This document shows, in pieces, positions 42,341-51,880 of a stretch of DNA of 64,000 nt (positions are counted from its first letter, which is position 1; the number at the start of each line of letters is the position of its first letter). A model generated the notes under the pieces. The model was not told the origin of the DNA. It did no database searches and saw only the letters and a program-made list of their open reading frames with translations. The translations under genes and the position numbers were made by a program. The DNA is taken from NCBI GenBank assembly GCA_009760855.2, contig WPIO01000111.1, forward strand, positions 558,001 to 622,000. The letters are read 5' to 3'. This stretch comes from Cristatella mucedo (taxonomy: Eukaryota; Bryozoa; Phylactolaemata; Cristatellidae).

Positions 42341-43735
42341 AGGACAGAATCAAGAGGTCTAATGGTCTCTTTAGCATGATCGAAGCATTTAGAAACCAGC
42401 CGGATAACCCTAGCAACAGCCAGGTCCCCTCATTTCTTGACTGTCTGGAGAATTTTGGTTTCGTCCAATACGTTAATCATGTATCCCACGTCGGTGGCCA
42501 TAATCTAGATCTCGTTATCACTAAGGATGTCCTCCCAGCTAACCTAGTGGTGTGCCACTGACCATCTCAGATCATTCTTCGGTCTCCTTTTCTTTTCCTG
42601 CTACCTTGCAGGTACAGGATAATGTTGAACTTGTCAAGTGACCTAACTTACAAAGCATGGACATTGACAAGTTTTGCAAATGTGTTAGTGGTGCAAGTCT
42701 TCTTGATCTGCATTCAGACTCGACGGGCAGCATCGATGCCTTCACTGATGCAACGAATACGACACACAGGAGTGCTCTTTGCAAGAATGCTCCCATTAAT
42801 TCTATCCGTCTACACAGTCGGAGAGATTCCTTTCAATTTACAATAAAACTCATAAACATGCACGGGGTTCAGCTCAGGCTTAAACGTCGTTTCAAGAAAT
42901 CGGGGTCGTCAATTTCAAAGACTTCCTTCGAGTATACACCCGGAGGCTTAAAAATGCCAGGGATTATTTTCCATCCAAAAGCTGATTTCCTTCCAGCTAG
43001 ACCCTAAACAGATTTATAAGACTGTAAACCATCTACTGGCCAATGCTGAGAGGTCTGACTCCCCAGATATTAAGAGCTCAGCGGAACAGTTTTCAGCCTT
43101 CTTTACTGAAAAAATTGTCCCCGTTCGTTCCTTCATAGATCCCCATCCGACTAAAGCTATCGCGGTTCCACAACCTGTGACCTTCCTTAAACGGTTCTCC
43201 GAGGTTTTTTCATGCAATGAGTAGCTACTTTAATAAGTTCTAGCGAAAAGAGCTCGCCTCCTGAAGACCCTATACCCTCATCTCTGTGGTCTTCACTAGC
43301 AGACCAACTTATCCCTGGCATAACCAAGATTTGTAATGCTTCTTCGGGATAGGAGTCGTCCCCAAGTTTTTCAAATCGGCAATCGTTATACCCAAACTTA
43401 ACAGCCTGGATTAGATACAGAGGTTCTTGCAAACTATCGCCCAGTTTCCCTTCTTCCTTTCTTATCAAAGAATCTTCAAAAAATTGTTGCTAAGCAGCTG
43501 GTTAAACGTAATGAAAAGAATAATGTCAGAAAAATTTCAATCGAGGTTCAAGAGGCAGCACTCCACGGAAACTGCTCTCATGTGTTAACAATGGCATTCT
43601 ACGTGGCAACGAAGACGCGAATGTCACTGCCCTGCTAGATCTGGCTGTTGATGACCATAAGTGTATGTGTTGATGACCATAAGTACACATGGTCTTTATG
43701 AGTTTGTGGAGTTACTGACGGAGATACATAACATA
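42340..43735 (+). pseudogene. Family B LINE: endonuclease C-terminus, linker, start of RT, then deletion to the tail
   Basis: 42,376-42,561 encodes FLDCLENFGFVQYVNHVSHV and GGHNLDLVITKD, the end of an exonuclease-endonuclease-phosphatase domain that nicks target DNA. A frameshift near 42,550 is followed by TISDHSSVSFSF, where S-D-H (codons 42,567-42,575) is the conserved catalytic SDH motif. Linker codons follow (42,657-43,007: FTDATNTTHRSAL, RRFKKSG; 43,040-43,200: FSAFFTEKIV, VPQPVTFLKRF). RT N-terminal codons (SSPEDPIPSSLWSSLAD, ANYRPVSLLP) run in broken frames to about 43,645, then the element jumps to the terminal tail (ACATGGTCTTTATGAG). This is the only endonuclease sequence in the window. 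Confidence 0.8.
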
Positions 43736-43737
43736 AT

Positions 43738-45125
43738 AGGTGGGTAGTGTATAAGTTATCCTTAATGTGCACGTGAGTGATGACATCGTCACGGTATCAC
43801 TTAATGCAGTACTGTGTGCTCGCACAAAGTTTGATATTAGTAACGTCATGAAATGCTACCGTTACAGCCGTATAGGTTCCATAAAATATTACGCACTCTT
43901 TTGGAGTGCTATCAAGTTCATTTGGGTTGTTATCATTAGTCTTTGAGAGCAAGAAAACACAGAAGCAGTGATCCAAAAGAGTGGCGTTTATCAGTTCAAA
44001 GGTATAACCAGATTTTTTTTTACTCAGCTTCATAACAATAATAATAATAATATTAATAACACACTTGGTACAGCGCCTCCAGAGAACTCAATCTGTTTTC
44101 AGGAGCTTTCATACACGGCAAAATGAGAGGCTTCGTTCCGAGATTGTCAGTGCACCATTTATTTGGTCAGTCGTCCTGAAGATCCCGGCTGTTACCATCC
44201 CCCAAGACTTGATGCTTCGATGAAGTACTTACTTCTGAATTTCTCTGCTAGCCAAGAACAAACTACAAAGCTAGGCAAACTGAGGGCTTCTGCCATCGCA
44301 TCCCACCAATAAACATCTGCCCAGTTGGCAGGCGTGAACATGAGCACTGTCGTCGAGAGAAAATTCAAATTTAATCAACACAATCTGTCGGTATGAGGCA
44401 GTCCATACCACTGGTGAGCATATCTACTGCTATACCGAGTATAACATGAGGGGTTCCAGCCAGGAGTAAAAAGAAATAAGTTCATGGGTCACATTAACTC
44501 AGCAGCTTCATTCATACAGTGGTAAGCAGAGCCACATCTGCTATAACTTGTTGTTTAATAATCATAATAGTAGTAGTAATAGCTGCACATGAGTATTACA
44601 CTCTCAGAGAACTGAATCTCTTGTAGGCACTTTTAAGATGCTTCATAGAAAGTATTACTAAATGATTCGTGATAACATTCTCAAGCAGCAGGCAGAGTGT
44701 AAGCAGGCACATGCATAGGGAGGATAAATCCCAATCACCAACAAAATGCTCTAATGAACAAGTGTATTTTAAGCTTCTTTTTAAATAGTTGTCGTGTTAG
44801 GGGCTGTTGCAACGTGCATCGGTAGCAACTTCGAGGCTTTGGCATCCTAGGAGCTAAAGGCATGATTTCCATTGGTTTTTCTGGTCCCTACGAGGCTAAA
44901 CGATTCGAGTCAGAACAGCTGGTTGTATGAGTTTTTGCCTGGTGAAGAAGTAGTTCACTTTGAAAGGCTGGAGCCAGCACATGAGGGTACCTAAAAGTCA
45001 GTGAAAGAATCCTGAAGTCAATATGCTGCTTGATCGAGTGCCAGTGCAGGTCGCTGAGGAGTAGGGTAAAGTAGCAACTGCAAAATTAAAGAAGGCACTA
45101 GTATTATCTTACATTGGAACTTGAA
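43738..45125. repeat. Duplicated block A' (paralogue of 9,355-10,740)
   Basis: Colinear with the first copy from GTGTATAAGTTATCCTTAAT onward, including decayed minus-strand family A tails (44,035-44,115 and from 44,545) and the B-box-like motif at 45,118-45,128 (minus strand). It ends where the gag-only LTR element begins. Confidence 0.7.
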
Positions 45126-45406
45126 CCCATAACCGGGAGATTACATTTCGTGCCATTTGCTGCGGTTGCTTGGGCTTCCGTAGATGTGCCCATTGTGAGG
45201 AATAAAGACTGTCTCGTTTTCTGCGAACGTGTGCCGGCTGTGTCTCCGTTAGACTACCACTAGAGTAGCCGCCGCTGGAGATAATGTCACACAACAACTG
45301 GTTGCAGAGAATGGTTTAATAAAGTCGACAAGAGTACCAGACCTTCTACGGTCTAGAAGGGACGCCTATACAAAGGTACGCAATATTTAACGGTGGACCG
45401 GACTTT

Positions 45407-45799
45407 ATGCCTTGGCTTCTAACGCTTGAAAAGGCCGTAGCAAGGCTAAAGATATCGATGCAGCTAAAACATCTTGTGCCAGTGTGTCTGGACGATAAGT
45501 CGTTACATGGTTGGGGTAATCAGCCGGCCGACGTAAAGCAAGATTACCACAAGCGGCGAAACGAATTAATCCTGATCTTCTCGTGGTTGACGGATGAGGA
45601 GGCCGAGCTTGAGGCCGAGAGGTGGACAATCCGCATTTGGCTGGAGCAAGAGAAACTCGCCGGAGCCGAGACCGGGACAAAGCTAGGTGACAAGCCAGCT
45701 GCATCACCGGTCGACCCAGCTGTCAACTGTCCGGCAAGATTCAGACAGGCGAGAGGAACTCATTCGGCTGCCGCAGCTATCCGATGGCAATGCCGTTGA
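45407..45799 (+). CDS. Retroelement Gag fragment
   Basis: 130 codons. The frame is open upstream to a TAA near 45,323, with YAIFNGGPDF immediately before the Met. The pattern FNGGPDFMPWLLTLEKAVARL ... VPVCLDDKSLHGW ... DYHKRRNELI follows retrotransposon Gag capsid domains, which form the particle that packages element RNA. The frame then drifts into charged sequence (TDEEAELEAERW) and ends; a typical Gag would continue through the rest of capsid and a zinc knuckle, which I do not see clearly. Position directly after the LTR and primer site supports the assignment. Probably truncated by frameshift. Confidence 0.6.
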   Translation: MPWLLTLEKAVARLKISMQLKHLVPVCLDDKSLHGWGNQPADVKQDYHKRRNELILIFSWLTDEEAELEAERWTIRIWLEQEKLAGAETGTKLGDKPAASPVDPAVNCPARFRQARGTHSAAAAIRWQCR

Positions 45800-45999
45800 A
45801 GGAAGCTGGTATGGGACAGATTCCGACATAGTAGCCACAACAGCCGAAGAGTGCGAGTGAAGCAAGCCGAAGAGAGAAAGGTAAGTACTCAGCGGCAGCA
45901 GCCGGAGACGAAGGAGCTGAAGCATGCTATGACTTCCAGCTGGGAGGCGGTAATGGTCAGGGGCGAGGCGATAGTTGCCTGTGAAAAGGCTCAGGGGGC

Positions 46000-46670
46000 C
46001 CAAGCGAGAGACGTCTCGGCAGAGAAGCACAGCAGCGAGAGCTTCGTAGCAGTGGAGAGCATCTCGGCGGCAAAAAGTGTGCCCGAGAGAGTGACGTCTC
46101 GGCGGCTGAGCTCAGCTGCCAAGAGCTTCTTTGTGATGGAAAGCACCTGCACAAGCGTCTCGGCCCAGCGTACAGAGCAGCACTTCTAGATAGCGGTCAG
46201 CAGCGGCGAGGCGATAGTAGCCTGCAAACAGTCTCAGGCAGCCCATGAGAGTGACGTCTTGGCTGCGAAACGAAGCAGCAAGAGCTTCGCAGCTGCGAGG
46301 TCCAGCAGCGAGAGCTTCAAGATGGCAGCGAAATGCGTCCGTGAGACCGACATCTTGGCCGCCAGGTGCAGCAGCCCGAGCCTCATAGCATCGGAGAACA
46401 TCTCAGCAGCGCTGAAAGCAGCTCCGAGAGCGTCTCGGTGGTGGAGAGCACCCGCATGAGCGTCTCGGTGCAGAAAGCAGAGGAGCACCGCGAGATAGCA
46501 ATCAGCGGCAAGGTGATATTAGCCTGCAACGACTAGGTGCATGCTGCCTGCGAGCCAAGCAGGGAGAGCTTTGCTGCTGCGAAGCACAGCAGAATGAGCT
46601 TTGTGGAGGCGTATAGTACCGGTGCGACTGCGTTTGTGCTGATCTCCGAGCAGCACAACCACGAGATCGA
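46000..46670 (+). repeat. Internal GC-rich imperfect repeats of the gag-only element
   Basis: Repeated GAGAGCTTCG-, GAGAGCATCTCGG- and GAGAGCGTCTCGG-like motifs in both arrangements, giving several overlapping open frames on both strands that I regard as by-products. 46,670-47,110 contains no recognised protein motif. Confidence 0.55.
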
Positions 46671-47366
46671 CTCGTAAAGGAACTCCGAGAATGGCTAGGC
46701 CACCATGAACTGCAGTGGTTTTCAAAGGGCTGGATCGGCCGGCGGCGAGCACATGCAACCGGCCATCGGGGCTCGCATGGAGGTGCCCTACGGTAGCCTT
46801 CTGACAGTGGGAGCTGTGCCCACATTTGCCCAAAGGTGGGGCAGCATCTATGACCGGCTGCTCTAGATGGGGCAGAGCTGATGTGCACCTCCTGCAAGTG
46901 GCTGTCACGTAGCCTGCACCCCATCCAAGCCGGTCAGAACTCGGTAGTGCTAAATTTGTATCCTCATAGCCCGAACGACAAACCGCAGGACAAGGCGTTG
47001 CCTGAGCAGGTAGAAGAGGAGAGCTCAGGGAGCCAATTACTATACAACATTCCAGTCGTGAGTGCTGCCCCCTCTCCAGCTAGGCAAATGGACTGTGAAA
47101 TTTATTTGCTATGGGGGAAGGGATGCTGTGTCCCCGTGCAGCTTCTGCTGTAATTAGCGAAGTGCTCGACACTAATGCACATGCAGAGCAGCATAGGGCT
47201 ACTAATTTGCACTGTCTTTTGTGCTGTTTGCTGCGATTGATTGGCTTCTATATATGTGCCAGTGGTGAGTAATAAATAGAGTCTTGTTAACTGCAAACGT
47301 GGGCCAGCTCAGTCTCAGTGAAACTCTCAAAAGAACAGCTGCTGCTAGAGACACCTTCACACAACA

Positions 47367-47745
47367 CTTGCTTCACAGCATTTGGTAAGTGCATAGAAAG
47401 AGATTAGTTTCTCAAAGAGAGGTATCACAATGCAGAAATTGTAATATTTTAGTAGTAGTTGCCCTGTGTGGAAGCAGCTGGCCAGCCGGATGAAGCAATG
47501 AGGAGGCTTGCATGGTGCACGATGGCTGGTCTCACAGCCATTAAGATGTTGTGTGTTCGCACAGCAACGTCAGATTCACTATAGGCACATAGGGCATAGC
47601 AGGCTGTTCAATATGGTCACCAGCATATGGGTAACCATGTGCCCTACATTCAAGTCCTTCAGCAAAGTGAAGCAATTGGGATTCCGGCCTGGGACAATTG
47701 CCAGCAGTAGTGCTTAGCCCTTCCCGTGATGAGGTATACATACAT
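47367..47745 (+). repeat. Third copy of the degraded tail plus LTR-like repeat
   Basis: TTCACAGCATTTGGTAAGTG through GTAGTTGCCCTGTGTGG and CAGCATATGGGTAACCATG, matching 12,055-12,420 and 16,675-17,035. The gag-only LTR element lies immediately to its left. Confidence 0.7.
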
Positions 47746-47749
47746 GATC

Positions 47750-48100
47750 AAATGAAGTTCATGCCCTATTGAAATAAAATCAACTCGGTATAATTGGAAG
47801 GATGGTGTATTGGAAGGATTGTTTCTAATAGAGCAACCGGCTGCCGCAGCTGCTAATGGCAGCCGTACAGTTTGGTCCTGCTGGAGTTAAGTCCAGCTCG
47901 ACGCCGTCAGGCATGTGTTGGTACCAGTCAAAGCTGGTGCAAGCTATGGCGTGCCAGCATTCCTGCTATGAGCTCGAAGCCTCAGAGGCCTAACGTGTAT
48001 AATTCTATCTCGAGATATCTCTGCCCTAATAAACACCAATTAAAGCCCGGAATACCAGCCGAGCAAGAGAAGATTTAGCCGCTGGGGCTCAGCCTGCAAT
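47750..48100. other. Partly inverted scrap of the 13-kb region; otherwise unassigned
   Basis: 47,770-47,835 reads as the reverse complement of about 12,995-13,055 (AAATCAACTCGGTATAATTG). The remainder shows nothing recognisable. Confidence 0.5.
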
Positions 48101-48310
48101 AACCCTAATTCTTAAGCCCTGAACAGTAAACCGTAAACCCTAAGACCCTAAACCACAAACCCTGCTGGGGGTGGGGAAATGCCCTACCCCAGGGAAAATC
48201 TCTCAGGGGAATGTCCGGGGGAAGTATCACGGGGAAAATGTGCGTAAAAATGTCCCTGTCTGCCCACAAGATCTAGCTACAACCAGCGTCTCGGAACATG
48301 GCTGACGAAC
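48101..48310 (+). repeat. CCCTAAA-like array followed by ATGTCC cluster
   Basis: 48,101-48,162 has degenerate CCCTAAA-type units. 48,165-48,260 has CAGGGGAATGTCCGGGGG and AAAATGTCCC motifs. The same order as 40,260-40,475. Confidence 0.75.
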
Positions 48311-48546
48311 TGTGGAAGCAACCATAGCGCCTGCTAAGAATGTCAAATATTACGGCCTACACTTGAGAGGCCGTGCAATACACAGGCCTGCACAAGCAGA
48401 CAGTGCGAGGTATCATTCGGTTTGCCTAACTACACGACAGCCATTTCACCCCTAACTATGTTGTTCTTGTTGTTGATTGAGCATGCTACCACTAACCATG
48501 TGATCACGCTTCTTTTGCAGCGAATGCTAAGTGCCTAGACAGAAAG
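48310..48546 (+). repeat. Family A-like 3' tail, left half, target of an LTR insertion
   Basis: Ends ...GCAGCGAATGCTAAGTGCC, TAGACAGAAAG. The other half, TGAGTTCTCTGAGGGCGCTT, resumes at 53,024 after the LTR element; GAAAG is present on both sides. Confidence 0.85.
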
Positions 48547-48892
48547 TGTAGTTTGGTTGCACAGCAGAGAGCCAGCCGATGCCCAACGCCGACAGTTTAT
48601 TCCCAACACACGGAGCCCAAGAGCACACGGCTCCCCTCAGCCCCTGCCCTCACACAACTCCCCTCTCCTGGTCGACTCCGATGACTCCTCGACCACAACT
48701 GTGCACCGGCCGACCCTGATGGTGAATCCACCATCTGGCCACCAGCTGGTTACCGGCCTGTGTCCATACCACATCACAGGCGGACCACAGCTGTGCACCG
48801 GCCCCTCTCGGTGGTGCTACTAACAGCTCACCAGTAGCTTATCAGAGGAGCCTGCATACAATACATACATACATACGTACATACGAACTACA
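48547..48892 (-). repeat. 3' LTR of the gypsy-type element
   Basis: 346 bp. It differs from the 5' LTR by about four transitions and two length changes (lacks a 79-bp segment, has 12 bp more of an ACAT repeat). The adjacent internal bases 48,893-48,910, read on the minus strand, form a purine-rich AAGGTCAAGGGAGCG, the likely polypurine tract. Confidence 0.92.
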
Positions 48893-48970
48893 CGCTCCCT
48901 TGACCTTAAGGTCACAAGTTTGCAGCACCAACACATGTAGCTGCAAGGTACAGAGCAGCAATGAGCAAGT

Positions 48971-49792
48971 CTATCCGGTCAGGACATAGTCGCCGTACCG
49001 GCTGGGAAGTGTCACAGCGCGCCTGGGTCGCTGTACTGGTTCAGCTCTGTCCCCTTCAGGTGCAGGGGGCGCCTCTTCCTGCCCTGGTACGAGGCGCAAG
49101 TCGGACACGTAGCGACGCACACCGTCGATCTCGATTCCCACGCCCGGCCCCTCACTTGTTACCGTGCCCTCGGGCCACTCGGTCGTGCAACGAGCGCCGG
49201 CAGGCTTCACAAAGACTCGCTGGCCGACAGCATATTGAGCAGTCCTCGGGCCCTGATCTGTCTGTGCTCTGAAGAGGTGGCTTTTCCACTCATAGGAGAA
49301 CAGCCTTCTGCAGGGCACCGATTCCTCGTGCAACCCGGCAGTTGGCGAGATGTTGTACCAATACACCATCATCAGGACGTTCTTGCCCGTGCGAGCCGCC
49401 ATTCCCTTGATGGTCCTGTGGTTTCGCTCAATGATGCCGTTGCCGGAGGGTTTATAGGCGCAACGGTATATGGGCTCCACGCCCCAACGGTCGCAAAGAC
49501 TGCGAAGAGCTGTTGAGCGATAGCTCGCACTCATGAGCAGCTGCTGCGGAGGGCCACGCTCCCTAAAAATGTCGCCCAGATTTTGCACCAAAGAGTTTTC
49601 TCCCTCGTCGGGAATTCGCCTCCAAATAGCGAAACGGCTCGGTCCACAATCTACCACGGTCAGACATTTTTGGCCCTTGAAATGCATTACGTCGCAGGCC
49701 AGGCGCTGCCAATTCTCGCTTACATCTAGCACGCCTGCACTCCATGCGACTGGTGCAGGATCGATCGACTTGCCACGAGGGCAAGCCTTCAC
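48971..49792 (-). CDS. Integrase (gypsy-type), catalytic residue missing
   Basis: 273 codons of the enzyme that inserts element DNA into the chromosome. The HHCC zinc domain begins upstream in the same frame (49,795-49,945: FHSLHHFGVDGTLYLARM) before a TAA at about 49,799-49,801. In the ORF, CPRG (4-7) replaces the usual CxxC, so one zinc ligand is lost. Catalytic core: D34 in LACDVMHF and E122 in NGIIERNHR are present, but the segment LLMSASYRS (85-93) lacks the second catalytic Asp (family form LLxDN...), apparently through a two-residue deletion. C-terminal part VGQRVFVKPAGARC to VSDLRLVP resembles the DNA-binding tail. Predicted inactive. Confidence 0.85.
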   Translation of the reverse strand: MKACPRGKSIDPAPVAWSAGVLDVSENWQRLACDVMHFKGQKCLTVVDCGPSRFAIWRRIPDEGENSLVQNLGDIFRERGPPQQLLMSASYRSTALRSLCDRWGVEPIYRCAYKPSGNGIIERNHRTIKGMAARTGKNVLMMVYWYNISPTAGLHEESVPCRRLFSYEWKSHLFRAQTDQGPRTAQYAVGQRVFVKPAGARCTTEWPEGTVTSEGPGVGIEIDGVRRYVSDLRLVPGQEEAPPAPEGDRAEPVQRPRRAVTLPSRYGDYVLTG

Positions 49793-49926
49793 GACGGCTT
49801 AGACGTCCTTCCGCCGGATAGTAGCTTTCGGGTGGCTCATTCTGGCAAGGTACAGTGTCCCGTCAACTCCAAAGTGGTGAAGGCTGTGGAAACTCTTTAG
49901 GTCGAGCCGACCGCCGGCGAAGACGC

Positions 49927-50187
49927 CTACTCTGGAACACTGAGACAGCTTACATTCGCCCTCATCCATTTCTGAGAGACGCGGATCAGCCGGTCGGCTT
50001 TATTGTTGGATGATCGCACCAGGACTACGGAAGCCTTCAGTCCACACTCTAACACCGTGTCGGCTATCAGTGCTAGCCTGCGTTTGATAAGCGCCTCTCC
50101 CATGCCGTGGGCTCGTACAGGCTTATCTCCAACCAGCAGTGACTGTAGCCATCCGTGAACAGTTGCTGAATCTGTCCGAATCTCCAC
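49927..50187 (-). CDS. RNase H C-terminal part (pol segment after a nonsense codon)
   Basis: Same frame as the RT segment at 50,200-51,246, separated from it by a TAG (50,200-50,202). It encodes RTDSATVHGW, with the third conserved Asp of RNase H, and NNKADRLIRV with the fourth. RNase H removes the RNA strand during element replication. The frame ends with TAG near 49,927, and the integrase zinc domain follows in another frame. Confidence 0.8.
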   Translation of the reverse strand: MEIRTDSATVHGWLQSLLVGDKPVRAHGMGEALIKRRLALIADTVLECGLKASVVLVRSSNNKADRLIRVSQKWMRANVSCLSVPE

Positions 50188-50199
50188 CTGCCGTAATGA

Positions 50200-51246
50200 C
50201 TAAGAAATGGCCAGATTGAGGCCCTTGATGATAGCCTCCAGCTCAGCAAGATTGATGTGGGCTACTTCGTCAGCTCTTCGCAGCCAGGAGGCATCCTCGA
50301 CGATTATTCCTCCTATATCCAGGCATGTGCCGATAGCAAGGCTGCTGGCATCACACCAGAGGATGCCACTATCCAGATTCGGCACATTCCAAATGCCTGA
50401 AACTGGATCGTCGGCATGCAATCGCTGCATCAATTCACCCGCCATGGCTATGACATTTTCACCAACGACTGAGTCCCAACCGACATCGCCAGCGGCTCGC
50501 TTTAAGTAACTGCAGGCATGGCGAAGCCAGCCTGCGATTGGGAAATGCCCGATCAGCTGCCCGCACCACGAAAACCGCTGGCATCGCGATGGGGCATTAG
50601 GCAATGCGCTCACCACGTTATCGCGGCGCCAACGAAGCTCCTCACCTTCGTTTGGCCTGCATACTCGAAGGCCAAGGACCCGTCCGCCAGCGAGGCTTTC
50701 TGGCGGCTTAGCCTCCAAACCAAATGTTCGTAGCAAGTCGATTACATCACCATTCGAGACAACGCTGTTATTGACAACAATATCGTCGACAAATAAATCG
50801 GTAACAGTACGAACTCGCTCATCCATGGACAAGACCTTTGTCAGAATCGCGGTCATTATTTTTGGGGCGACATTAAGTCCGAAACCTAGTCGTGTGAGGC
50901 AGTAACGACGGCCTTTGTACTCCACGACCTGATATTGCCAGAGAGCGGGATCAACATGCACCTGCAAGTATCCATCTTGCCGGTCAATTATGCTCACGCT
51001 CTCGCCCAGCCGTCGCCACGCTCTGAGCTTAGTGCTACACACATCACCACCAGCCGTGTGACTCGAGATAAACTGATTAAATTCTCGGTAGTCCATCGCG
51101 GGCCTCACTTTGCCCTTACTTACCTTTACGACGGCCATTAGAGGGATCAGGCCACCACAATGACCAGCGAACGGCTGGAACCAGCCTTCCTTGATCCACT
51201 CTTCCACCTCCTTTTCGTTAGTCGGCACGAATCTTCTCTCCCACAT
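50200..51246 (-). CDS. Reverse transcriptase and RNase H N-terminus (gypsy-type pol)
   Basis: 348 codons. RT motifs: EEWIKEGWFQP (15-25), KVRPAMDYREFN (46-57), D88 in SIIDRQDGYLQ, CLTRLGFGLNVAP (116-128) and the catalytic box FVDD (152-155), where F/Y-I/L-DD is usual. Connection region, then RNase H with LWCDASSLAIG and NLAELEAIIKG (first Asp and the Glu). It copies the element RNA into DNA. The frame enters from upstream sequence (WTNRCVVPQL) that lies in the protease frame, so a shift is needed at about 51,240; it stops at TAG after NLAIS, with RNase H continuing in frame beyond. The RT domain itself looks complete. Confidence 0.9.
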   Translation of the reverse strand: MWERRFVPTNEKEVEEWIKEGWFQPFAGHCGGLIPLMAVVKVSKGKVRPAMDYREFNQFISSHTAGGDVCSTKLRAWRRLGESVSIIDRQDGYLQVHVDPALWQYQVVEYKGRRYCLTRLGFGLNVAPKIMTAILTKVLSMDERVRTVTDLFVDDIVVNNSVVSNGDVIDLLRTFGLEAKPPESLAGGRVLGLRVCRPNEGEELRWRRDNVVSALPNAPSRCQRFSWCGQLIGHFPIAGWLRHACSYLKRAAGDVGWDSVVGENVIAMAGELMQRLHADDPVSGIWNVPNLDSGILWCDASSLAIGTCLDIGGIIVEDASWLRRADEVAHINLAELEAIIKGLNLAIS

Positions 51247-51878
51247 GATATGAAGCGATATGGTTCGTCAATTGGGGGACGACACAACGATTCGTCCACT
51301 CCCACTTGACTGACCAGCGTCCCTGATGGAATACTGCCTTGAAGTCCTTGTCATCAATCAGTACGTCAGCGGCCGACGATGCTACAGCACGTTTGACACT
51401 AGGAGACGCCACTACTGCTGCCTCGGGACGGTGTGCTGGCTCTGGAACTCCCCTTTGGCACATGAACTCAACTTGACCAGCGGAAGGACCGATAATCACG
51501 CCGCCTAGGAGTTCAATGGCATCCATACCGAGTAGTAACCCGAAACCCGGAAGAACATCTGACACAAGGCAGTCCAGCTCTATGGTTCTTCTGCAGAGGG
51601 CTACCGTAGCAACTCACGTGGACTTGCAAACAGCCGTGGCTCCATTCATCATCACGACTTCCTCGCACGCTCGCCTCACCCTCGCAGGGTCCGCAAGCGT
51701 CGTCGAAATGATGGACCTCGAGCACCCAGTATCCACGAGCGCAGACGCCTCGGAGTTTTCGATGAGGACACGTACCGAAGGAAGGCGCACCATAACGGAG
51801 GGGAAAGCACCGGCGCAGTAATGCGTGCTCTCCCCTACTCGTTTTTTGGCCAGTTTGGTACGACGGCCCGATCCGAGC
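51218..51878 (-). pseudogene. Aspartic protease region
   Basis: In the gag frame, downstream of the gag stop, codons read SALVDTGCSRSII (near 51,730), the D-T-G active site of a retroviral-type aspartic protease that would cleave the polyprotein. A TGA (51,614-51,616) interrupts it. Reading resumes with DVLPGFGLLLGMDAIELLGG, the usual C-terminal protease motif (LLGMD), and runs to 51,218. The alternative minus-strand frame over 51,513-51,935 is a by-product except that it covers the second zinc knuckle. Confidence 0.85.
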
Positions 51879-51880
51879 AG

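Larger units (their letters stand above)
45140..47366 (+). mobile_element. Second LTR retroelement, gag-only, left LTR truncated
   Basis: The left LTR remnant (45,140-45,296) and right LTR (47,124-47,366) share TTTGCTGCG, GGCTTC, ATGTGCC, AATAAA and the terminus TCACACAACA. A purine tract ATGGGGGAAGGGA (47,111-47,123) precedes the right LTR, which begins TGCTGTGTCC. ACTGGTTGCAGAGAATGG directly after the left LTR is the likely primer-binding site (tRNA not identified). The internal region holds a gag ORF and no reverse transcriptase or integrase. About 80 bp of the left LTR start are missing, so no target duplication can be read. Confidence 0.7.

Noticed and set aside
46502-46924. Overlapping minus-strand open frames of 129-140 codons
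   Set aside because: They lie opposite GC-rich imperfect repeats of the gag-only element, have biased composition and show no domain pattern.
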